Positions 6,525 through 13,101 of a stretch of DNA of 32,562 nucleotides are shown piece after piece. A model generated the notes under the pieces. That model saw only the letters and a program-made list of their open reading frames with translations. It ran no database searches and was not told the origin of the DNA. Source of the stretch: Candidatus Heimdallarchaeota archaeon. GTDB taxonomy: Archaea; Asgardarchaeota; Heimdallarchaeia; Hodarchaeales; Hodarchaeaceae. The stretch spans positions 1 to 32,562 of the forward strand of contig DXJL01000172.1 of NCBI GenBank assembly GCA_019057635.1. Direction: 5' to 3'. Every line of letters starts with the position of its first letter. Position 1 is the stretch's first letter. Made by a program: the position numbers and the translations under genes.

Positions 6525-7763
6525 ATGTCAAATTTCACAAGTAAAACACTAACAAATGAGGAAAAACGACGCTTTGATCGTCAATTTCGTCTTCCTGGAT
6601 GGAACCAAGAAATTCTAAAACAAAGCTCAGTCCTCATTGCGGGAATAGGGGGCTTAGGCGTAGAAATAGCTAAAAACTTGGCTATGGTTGGTGTTGGACA
6701 CTTAATACTTGTGGATCTTGATACAATTGAATATTCAAATTTGAATCGTCAGATATTGTTTATTGGTGCACCAGAGGGTGCCTCAAAAGCAAAGATCGCA
6801 GCGAAAAGACTTCGTGAAATGAATCCATTCATCACCATTGATGCTTATGATTGCCCCTTACAAGATGTACCTCCTCATATTTACAGCAAGGTCGATTTTT
6901 ATATAGCTGGTCTTGACTCTATTGAAGCTAGATCTGAATTAAATCGAAGAGCAGTTCATAACAAGAAATATCTCATTGATGCAGGCACTTCAGTGTACAA
7001 TGGCCATGCATATGTAGTTTCTCCGTTCAATAACGCATGCTTGGAGTGTGATCCATTAACTGAACGTAATCAAGATCAGCTTGGAGCATGTACACTCGTG
7101 GGAAAACCTCGTAGACCAGCTCATTGTATTCTTAAAGGACAGTTACACTTCGAACAAAAACACGGAAAACCAGTTAATATTCTAAAGTCAAATGAAGTTA
7201 AAGATGTAGTCTTATACGCAAATAAACTTCTCAAAGAATATTTTCCCCAAGAAGAGCAATTTTCGATAAACCAGATTATTCAGATAATTGATAATCACGA
7301 ACCGACAGTTATCACAATAAATTGCGTAATGGCATCTCTTCAATCACAAGAGGCTGTCAAAATACTACATCATATTCACACACCAGAGCCAGAGAAGAAA
7401 TTGGGGAATATCCAATTAAACTATTTGATTTATAATGGTTTAACGGGTAAATTTTATGAGATTGAAAAACCACGTAATCCCAAATGCGAAATGTGTGGAC
7501 GGGGAAGAACTTCAATATTTCGTATCAAAGTTAAACGAAACTTTCCTTTAACACGGTTAATAGAGAAATTTTCTCATGATAAAAATTACCCGATTGACCC
7601 TGAATTTCCTCCTATGATATTTAGGATTGATTCTTCGGAAATTGGGGAAATATCTATAGAACAAACAATATCTCAAGCTGAAATAAGGGATTGTGAGACA
7701 GTTCTTGTAACTGGTTTTGACGATGGATCACAAGCATATCTTACACTAAAGTTAGAAGGTTAA
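6525..7763 (+). CDS. E1-like ubiquitin-activating enzyme
   Basis: The protein has 412 residues, with GAGGAG at about 6511 as ribosome binding site. It adenylates the modifier C-terminus and carries it as a thioester. Residues 40-45 (GIGGLG) bind ATP, followed by LVDLDTIEYSNLNRQ (61-76) with the arginine R75, K88 in GASKAK, and D131 in AGLDS. C172/C175 and C321/C324 are the two CxxC pairs that bind the structural zinc in MoeB/UBA proteins. C189 lies in GACTLVGKPRRPAHCI, closely matching the CTI...P..HCI active-site motif of eukaryotic UBA3 and UBA2. TINCVMASLQSQEAVKIL is the conserved crossover helix. After about 331 comes a roughly 80-residue domain that may match the ubiquitin-fold domain used to recruit E2. 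The chain is shorter than eukaryotic E1s, which combine two adenylation repeats. Confidence 0.93.
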   Translation: MSNFTSKTLTNEEKRRFDRQFRLPGWNQEILKQSSVLIAGIGGLGVEIAKNLAMVGVGHLILVDLDTIEYSNLNRQILFIGAPEGASKAKIAAKRLREMNPFITIDAYDCPLQDVPPHIYSKVDFYIAGLDSIEARSELNRRAVHNKKYLIDAGTSVYNGHAYVVSPFNNACLECDPLTERNQDQLGACTLVGKPRRPAHCILKGQLHFEQKHGKPVNILKSNEVKDVVLYANKLLKEYFPQEEQFSINQIIQIIDNHEPTVITINCVMASLQSQEAVKILHHIHTPEPEKKLGNIQLNYLIYNGLTGKFYEIEKPRNPKCEMCGRGRTSIFRIKVKRNFPLTRLIEKFSHDKNYPIDPEFPPMIFRIDSSEIGEISIEQTISQAEIRDCETVLVTGFDDGSQAYLTLKLEG

Positions 7764-7769
7764 TTTATC

Positions 7770-8297
7770 ATGTCTATTCGCATTAAACGTATTGCAGAAG
7801 ATTATAATCAATTAAAAACTCTTTACAAGCAAAAGACGATTAAACAGCTAAAAGCTTTCCCAGGAGAGAAAAAAAGTGTAGAGCACTTAGCTGTTCTTCT
7901 CGAAGGTCCAAAAGGTACTCCCTACCAAGACGGGAAGTTTATGCTCGAAATTAAATTTGGTTCCAATTACCCCTATTCTCCTCCTTTCGTAAGATTACAT
8001 ACCCCGATTTGGCACCCGAATTTTTGGCCCAAACCTGATGAATATAAGGGAAAACGGAATATTTGTCTTGGATTAGTCGACCCCGACTTGGTAGGGAAAC
8101 CACAAGGATGGTCTCCGTCAAAAAATGTTACCACAGTGATATACTCAATTTTAGCAATGTTCAACATTGATGAAGCTTACACTAACCCTCATGATGTTTT
8201 TAACAAGAAAGCTGCGGTGGAATACCTGAAAAATAAGGATAAATTCAAAGAAAAGGCTAAAAAAATCACTAAGAAGTATGCAAAAAAGAAGTGGTGA
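7770..8297 (+). CDS. E2-like ubiquitin-conjugating enzyme (UBC fold)
   Basis: The protein has 175 residues and starts 6 bases after the E1 stop. The UBC core shows the PY..G.F.LEI.F...YP..PP signature (residues 51-72), the H82-P83-N84 motif, the active-site cysteine C99 in RNICLGLV, and GWSPS (113-117), as in eukaryotic E2s. HPN provides the asparagine that stabilises the isopeptide transition state. The C-terminal tail after about 155 is very lysine-rich (KFKEKAKKITKKYAKKKW), which could bind acidic lipid headgroups or the acidic N-termini of the modifiers. It would take the modifier from the upstream E1 and pass it to a target, helped by the RING-like protein downstream. Confidence 0.93.
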   Translation: MSIRIKRIAEDYNQLKTLYKQKTIKQLKAFPGEKKSVEHLAVLLEGPKGTPYQDGKFMLEIKFGSNYPYSPPFVRLHTPIWHPNFWPKPDEYKGKRNICLGLVDPDLVGKPQGWSPSKNVTTVIYSILAMFNIDEAYTNPHDVFNKKAAVEYLKNKDKFKEKAKKITKKYAKKKW

Positions 8298-8330
8298 GGG
8301 TTTGAGAAGATTAGTAAAGTACCAGCAAAA

Positions 8331-9152
8331 GTGGTCTATTTGATGCCAGATAAAAAAAAAGAAAAACCGCGGAATTTATTCGAACTTCTTCTGAGAGATA
8401 CCTCCATGAATTATGATCCAGATAATTTAACTCTTACTTTAAAATTCCCGACTACTGAATCCAAAAAAATTCCTCCTTCAGAGGAGACGTTTTCGCTGAA
8501 AAATGACAGCACTCATGGAGAAGTAGACTTACTCGATATTGATGATTTAGATCCAGAAATCGATCCAGCAAGAGTGAAACTTCAATTAAAAGCCTACATC
8601 CGTCTAAGTCTCCATGCTCTAAAGTATGCAAATTCAACACTTCCTCAAGCAGAATGGGTTGAAGTTATAGGGCTGTTAACAGGACATATTGAGAATAAAG
8701 ATACTCCCCTTGCGTGTTTGGTGATTTCAGACGCATTTCCAGTAGGTCATGGAACAAATGTTAATGCTCAAATCGAGGATCCCCAAAGCATGGTGCGAGT
8801 ATTCAATGAAAGTAGGAAGAAAAATGAACTAATTCTTGGATGGTACCATTCACATCCTTCTTATGGAGCATTTATGAGTACAACCGATTATAGAACACAA
8901 GTTCGCTATCAAAAATTAGGAACTAAAGGATCTCAACTCGCGGCGCCGATTGCACTCGTTATTGATCCAACTAAAATATCCAGAAGAAATTATGGATTTA
9001 AAATCTTCAGGCTAAATAAAGATTTGAAAACATGGGAAGAACCTCGTTATGAAGTTTTAAACTGCCCTTTAGAAAGCCTTCCGGAATTAATCAGCACACT
9101 ACTACCCTTAGCAGAAGGGAAAACAATGTTCTTAGAATATGACTATGATTGA
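8331..9152 (+). CDS. JAMM/MPN+ isopeptidase, Rpn11-like
   Basis: The frame opens with GTG at 8331; ATG 8343 (Met5) is an equally possible start. The JAMM zinc site is complete: E111 in EVIGLLTG, then H173-S-H175-P-x7-S183-x2-D186 in YHSHPSYGAFMSTTDYRTQ. In the family E is the catalytic base and the two His and the Asp hold zinc. Rpn11 and other MPN+ enzymes cleave ubiquitin C-termini or isopeptide bonds. The first 80 residues form an acidic extension not found in minimal JAMM proteins. Likely jobs here are trimming the Trp-Asn tail of modifier 1 and removing modifiers from targets. It follows the E2 gene by 33 bases. Confidence 0.92.
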   Translation: MVYLMPDKKKEKPRNLFELLLRDTSMNYDPDNLTLTLKFPTTESKKIPPSEETFSLKNDSTHGEVDLLDIDDLDPEIDPARVKLQLKAYIRLSLHALKYANSTLPQAEWVEVIGLLTGHIENKDTPLACLVISDAFPVGHGTNVNAQIEDPQSMVRVFNESRKKNELILGWYHSHPSYGAFMSTTDYRTQVRYQKLGTKGSQLAAPIALVIDPTKISRRNYGFKIFRLNKDLKTWEEPRYEVLNCPLESLPELISTLLPLAEGKTMFLEYDYD

Positions 9153-9175
9153 GAAGATGAGGTCGTGAAATCTAT

Positions 9176-10288
9176 TTGGTTGGAAGAAATGTCTATATTT
9201 CCGTATTTCTTACTGGATTGGTCTTTGCGTTCTTAAGCCAAATCGTTAACCCACAGAGCTCTCTCTCGATAACGATAATTTATTTCGCTTTCGTTGCTAT
9301 TTTAATAATCAAACTAGTAGATGAATGGCGTTATTACCGATCATATAATGCTCCACTTGCTTCAGCAATTTTTATTAGTATTCCTGCTCTGATTGCTATC
9401 GGGGGGAGTTTGATTGCATTTACTGCCACATTAGGCGATACGGAAAATTTCCTCCATGCAACATTTATGGAATTAAATTTAAACCTAAATTTATTTCAAT
9501 TAGATTCTTTCTATCTGTTTTTAAATTTATTTAGTCTAATATTTTGTTTGCCCTTCTTTGTAATACTCGGAATTCTAATTAGAAGATACTATTCTGGAAC
9601 CTATCCTAATATTTTCATATTTCGACGACGATTTCCTTCTGAATCAATAATTGTGTTAAATGCAAGTTTTCTTGTAATTTTCACCATTTTTTGGTTAGAT
9701 CAAAAGACAATTGAAATGTCGTCATTATTTTTCTTACTTTTCAGTATTCTAACCTTCATTCAAAATTATATACTCAAATTTGTAATTATTCCCCTTAGAC
9801 GTGTTTCTAGAACTTCCACTAGAGATTTTCAATCACAGAGAAGAGGTGCTAGATCTTCTAGAACACCAGTAGAAACTCGTCGATCAACTTCACAGCCATC
9901 ACGTGTAACCCGAGTACAGGAAAGAACGAGTAGAAGCCCCCATAGATCAAGTGTTCAAGTCGCTCCTCCAATACACATGCCAAAGAGAACAAAGAGGAAA
10001 CTAACTCCTGCACTTATTGCCAGTTTAACCCCAGCAGGTCAGAACATTTCAAAGGACGATTTTCGATGTATTTATTGCTATGAATTTCCCACAGAATCAG
10101 ATAAACAGGTAGTCATTTGCCCTCGTTGTAAACATCCATCTCATGCTGATGAGTTTCAAAAATGGCTTTTGGTGTCTGATATTTGTAGCCGTTGCAATCA
10201 ACCCATTAATAATGTAAAAATGATCCGGATTTCAGGACCCAGTTATCAGAAAATAATTCAAATGTTCCAGAAAAAATACAGAAAATAA
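9176..10288 (+). CDS. Membrane-anchored RING-like protein, candidate E3 ligase
   Basis: The protein has 370 residues starting at TTG; an in-frame stop at 9158 rules out an earlier start. Residues 1-205 contain about six hydrophobic spans. Residues 208-275 form a basic Ser/Arg/Pro-rich linker. Residues 298-340 carry C298-x2-C301, C315-x2-C318-x-H320-x2-H323 and C337-x2-C340, with a W330-L before the last pair. Eight possible zinc ligands in this order resemble a RING, but the central spacing differs from canonical RING-HC/H2, so this is a variant or related treble-clef domain. It follows JAMM by 23 bases, in the place where archaeal ubiquitin clusters carry a small RING protein. Fusion to a polytopic membrane part suggests ligation at the membrane, as in ER-associated E3s. 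E3 activity is an inference. Confidence 0.75.
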   Translation: MVGRNVYISVFLTGLVFAFLSQIVNPQSSLSITIIYFAFVAILIIKLVDEWRYYRSYNAPLASAIFISIPALIAIGGSLIAFTATLGDTENFLHATFMELNLNLNLFQLDSFYLFLNLFSLIFCLPFFVILGILIRRYYSGTYPNIFIFRRRFPSESIIVLNASFLVIFTIFWLDQKTIEMSSLFFLLFSILTFIQNYILKFVIIPLRRVSRTSTRDFQSQRRGARSSRTPVETRRSTSQPSRVTRVQERTSRSPHRSSVQVAPPIHMPKRTKRKLTPALIASLTPAGQNISKDDFRCIYCYEFPTESDKQVVICPRCKHPSHADEFQKWLLVSDICSRCNQPINNVKMIRISGPSYQKIIQMFQKKYRK

Positions 10289-10305
10289 GGAGTTATTGAT
10301 TACTT

Positions 10306-10890
10306 ATGGCTATACGACATAATATCGCTTGGTTTATCATGCTCATTGGCGTATCAGCTACTATTTTCTTTTTTATACAAAATCAGGATACATTAGCCCT
10401 TAACATCCTATTCTTATCCGTTTATACTGCGATTACTATTGTATATTTTTTACGGATATTCTACTACGTTGATCATCATGCCACTTTAAACGAAATCTAC
10501 TTTATATCTCTTGCAAATATCATTCCGCTCGCAATTATCCTTGTTAGCCCCCTTTTTCCTATATTTCAAGAAGTTTTATTATCCTTTGAAATAAATATGA
10601 TGCCTTCAAATGAATTCATCGAACTTCATATTGCAGTACCTTCCTTACTTGCTTTTCCGTATTTAGTAGTCTCAACAGCGTTGTTAATACGAAGTTTCAC
10701 TCGCTATCAATTCATTAGAATTACTGCTCAGTCTGAGAGGGGGCCTTCCGCCGAATGGACGGCAATTTTCACTTTTCTTATCTTCGGGATTTTATTTCTA
10801 GCTGCTGGAGCATTTGCATCTGATCTTCTTGGAATATTATATGGTCTCTTTTTCATTTTCTCTGGAATTGGATTTATTCTGGGAAAATAA
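10306..10890 (+). CDS. Polytopic membrane protein of the ubiquitin cluster
   Basis: The protein has 194 residues with about six hydrophobic segments and short loops. Its layout, with a first hairpin followed by a charged RIFYYVDHH turn and further spans, parallels the membrane part of the preceding RING-like protein (RYYRSYNAP after the second span). The two may be paralogues, one lacking the zinc domain. It lies 17 bases downstream of the RING-like gene with GGAGTTATTG before the ATG. I do not recognise a named family. It could be a scaffold or partner of the membrane E3. Confidence 0.6.
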   Translation: MAIRHNIAWFIMLIGVSATIFFFIQNQDTLALNILFLSVYTAITIVYFLRIFYYVDHHATLNEIYFISLANIIPLAIILVSPLFPIFQEVLLSFEINMMPSNEFIELHIAVPSLLAFPYLVVSTALLIRSFTRYQFIRITAQSERGPSAEWTAIFTFLIFGILFLAAGAFASDLLGILYGLFFIFSGIGFILGK

Positions 10891-10938
10891 TCCTTACTTA
10901 ATTTCCAAATTGTTAAAAATCGAGTAAAGTACATTTAA

Positions 10939-11640
10939 TTGAAGAAGTTATTTCTGGAAATAGTGCAGGATAGTATGTTCAAAGTGGCTCGATTCAAAGT
11001 TCGATCAAAAATGCCGAAGGATACAATCAAAGAGAAAACTCCAATGAAAGAAAAAGTTGCTACTATTGATCAAAAAACTCCTAATGATTTGAAAGAGCAA
11101 TTTGAGCTACCTCCTGCGCGAAAAAATGAGCAAGGAGTAATAAAAAAAGAATCTGTTACCCATCCCACTAGTTATGGAACAAAAGAAAAGAGAGAAAAGC
11201 AAATACGTGGCATGAACAAACTTCCTCCTGTTACTCAGACTCAGGGTAGGAAAGAATCGCCAACTCCATCTACTAAAGGGAGTCTCCCAAAATCAAAACG
11301 TAAAAAAGGCCTAGTAAATCGAAAAGTACCAATACGAATAAAAAAAATCCAGGATCATAAAAATATCCCTCCAACTCGGAGAGGTATTGCTGAAAAGAAA
11401 CAAAATCGGATAATAAACAAGACTCCTCCACCTCGCATCACTACAAAAATTCCCAAGAAAACAACTATACCTCCCCCTAGCACACTAGGATCCAAACAAA
11501 AGCACAAAAAAGACATCAGGAGTAAAACACCTCCAAAATCTATTCTAGAAAAAAGACCAATGGAAGAAAAATCAATTCCATCGACTATAATCAAAAAGAA
11601 AATATCTAAAATACAAATAAAAAGGAAAACACCAGAGTAG
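10939..11640 (+). CDS. Lysine/proline-rich disordered protein
   Basis: The frame has 233 codons from TTG 10939; ATG 10975 is an alternative start. Past the first 20 residues it is almost entirely low-complexity, with KTP/KTPP units (EKTPMKEK, DQKTPND, NKTPPPR, SKTPPKS) separated by basic stretches. There are no cysteines, hydrophobic core or membrane spans. Such a chain is likely unfolded and highly positive, like histone H1 tails. Inside the ubiquitin cluster it could be a lysine-rich substrate, a nucleic-acid binder or an adaptor for the acidic modifier tails. A long open frame of this bias could also arise from AT-rich DNA. However, its same-strand place in the cluster, and absence of a better reading, favour a real gene. 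Confidence 0.5.
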   Translation: MKKLFLEIVQDSMFKVARFKVRSKMPKDTIKEKTPMKEKVATIDQKTPNDLKEQFELPPARKNEQGVIKKESVTHPTSYGTKEKREKQIRGMNKLPPVTQTQGRKESPTPSTKGSLPKSKRKKGLVNRKVPIRIKKIQDHKNIPPTRRGIAEKKQNRIINKTPPPRITTKIPKKTTIPPPSTLGSKQKHKKDIRSKTPPKSILEKRPMEEKSIPSTIIKKKISKIQIKRKTPE

Positions 11641-11643
11641 GGA

Positions 11644-11672
11644 CTACTTAGTAAGTTGCTTAGGCTAAGTAG
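11644..11672 (+). other. Hairpin directly before a start codon
   Basis: CTACTTAG (11644-11651) and CTAAGTAG (11665-11672) are perfect 8-base inverted repeats around a 13-base loop. They fill the gap between the stop of the Lys/Pro-rich gene and the GTG at 11673. In RNA the stem would cover the ribosome-binding region, so it may damp translation of the next gene or act as an operator or processing site. The complementarity is seen directly; the role is unknown. Confidence 0.4.
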
Positions 11673-12293
11673 GTGAGAATGTATACCTCTATTCAAAATC
11701 ATATAAACACGAGACCAGTACTCTCAAATATAATTCCTACTCCCGAAGAGGTGTACATATTGAAGAAGAATTACAAAGAAGCTCTCATCATATTTGTTGG
11801 TGGAATTGGCGTTTTTCCTATATTATTGTCTATTTTTGCTCAACATATAGACTTTGGTTTGGCAATCGTGATAGCCTTTCCATTCTTTCTAGTAGCAGGA
11901 GTCCTAAACGGATTAATTGTTGTAACCTCAAGCAAACCAGGTCCATTAATCCTTAATAAATCTCAAAAGGGGGCAGTTATAACGCTTATTGGAGGTATAG
12001 GGGCGTTTGCTATTTTAATTGGACTTTTTTGGCCAACTATGTCCTTTGGATACACTCTTGTTACAGCTTATGGATTTTTTCTAATTGCGGGAACCTTAGG
12101 AGCATTAATTGAAGAAAGATCAACTTCAGATTATAAAGAACGTTATTATCCACCTGAGAATGTTGATAAGACTTTGAATAAGCAAACATTATCAGATCCG
12201 ATATCTGGTTCACAATGTCCATCTTGTGGAAGGCAATTAGAGGCAGGTAGTATCTTCTGTACACATTGTGGAAAGAAATCTCTCTCTTCCTAG
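11673..12293 (+). CDS. Internally duplicated membrane protein with C-terminal zinc ribbon
   Basis: The frame has 206 codons from GTG, with ATG at 11679 as an alternative. Two copies of a two-span module are plain. The first is LKKNYKEALIIFVGGIGVFP followed by FPFFLVAGVLNGLI. The second is LNKSQKGAVITLIGGIGAFA followed by YGFFLIAGTLGALI. A C-terminal zinc ribbon follows: CPSCGRQLEAGSIFCTHCGK, with C-x2-C-x11-C-x2-C. Zinc ribbons of this type cap many archaeal membrane proteins. It ends the ubiquitin cluster, and its zinc ribbon could interact with other members. No specific function is recognised. Its stop codon overlaps that of the convergent phosphatase gene. Confidence 0.65.
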   Translation: MRMYTSIQNHINTRPVLSNIIPTPEEVYILKKNYKEALIIFVGGIGVFPILLSIFAQHIDFGLAIVIAFPFFLVAGVLNGLIVVTSSKPGPLILNKSQKGAVITLIGGIGAFAILIGLFWPTMSFGYTLVTAYGFFLIAGTLGALIEERSTSDYKERYYPPENVDKTLNKQTLSDPISGSQCPSCGRQLEAGSIFCTHCGKKSLSS

Positions 12294-12940
12294 ATTGTAG
12301 ACTCTAAATGTGGTATAGGATTATTTATTTCAACGCGCTGGAAATTGAAATCAGTCGATTCTTCCTTTTCCACTTTAAAAACCATGATACCAGTATTAGG
12401 CACTGTATATTCTTTTTTCCAGATGTTTGCTAGATTTTTCTCAAGCATCCACAATGCCAACGCTTTAATAGTAATCATATGTGAAACTATTGCGATACTT
12501 CCACCAAAATCAATATATTTATGCAAGATATGTATAAGAGAAGCTTGGGAGCGGTTGTGAACATCAGTTAAGGATTCCCCCTTCGGAAAACGGAATTTTG
12601 TTGGTGAATGCTTCCAAATATTGTACTCCTTTGGAAAATCCTCTTTCACTCTTGATATCACCATTCCTCCCCATTCACCGACATTAATCGATCTAAATCC
12701 ATCAACTGTGATTATATCAGGACTAGTTGAACAAATCGTCAAAAGTTCTGCTGTTTCCATTGCTCGATTGAGAGGGCTAGAAAATATTTTCCTTAAGTTA
12801 ATTTTTTCCCCGAAAAGATAGTCAGCTAATTTTTTAGCCTGGATTTTTCCCTGTTCACTTAAATGAACGTTACTCCATCCCTGAAAAGCTTTTTCTTTGT
12901 TACCTGTACTTTCTCCGTGTCTCATCAAGTAAATTTGCAT
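12290..12940 (-). CDS. Histidine phosphatase superfamily protein (phosphoglycerate mutase-like)
   Basis: The protein has 216 residues. R7-H8-G9 in YLMRHGES is the phospho-histidine motif. It is followed by the family blocks LSEQGKIQAKKLADYL and IFSSPLNRAMETAELL, with the second arginine, the acidic NVGEWGG, and the second histidine in IVSHMITIKAL. All active-site positions of the cofactor-independent histidine phosphatase fold are present. Members include broad phosphatases, cobalamin-pathway CobC and fructose-bisphosphatase-like enzymes, and the substrate cannot be chosen here. It is convergent with the ubiquitin cluster; the two TAG stops share the palindrome CTAG at 12290-12293. Confidence 0.88.
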   Translation of the reverse strand: MQIYLMRHGESTGNKEKAFQGWSNVHLSEQGKIQAKKLADYLFGEKINLRKIFSSPLNRAMETAELLTICSTSPDIITVDGFRSINVGEWGGMVISRVKEDFPKEYNIWKHSPTKFRFPKGESLTDVHNRSQASLIHILHKYIDFGGSIAIVSHMITIKALALWMLEKNLANIWKKEYTVPNTGIMVFKVEKEESTDFNFQRVEINNPIPHLESTI

Positions 12941-13101
12941 ATCTCTTTCTCGATTTTATGTGTTTCAACTATCTTTCGAACTGATCAAACTAATCATTTA
13001 CAAATTTTAATAGCCTTACAAACGAGTAAATTCACTAGGTACTTTTTTATGAAGAGTGTACTATTATTATATAATTTTCAGAAGGAGGATTTCAAAAAAA
13101 A

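Noticed and set aside
11355..11702. Minus-strand hydrophobic frame opposite the Lys/Pro-rich gene
   Set aside because: Lysine- and proline-rich codons give hydrophobic codons on the other strand; the frame runs against the cluster and lacks a start signal.
12290..12293. Shared CTAG holding both convergent stop codons
   Set aside because: A neat overlap but expected by chance at tight convergent ends; no functional meaning inferred.
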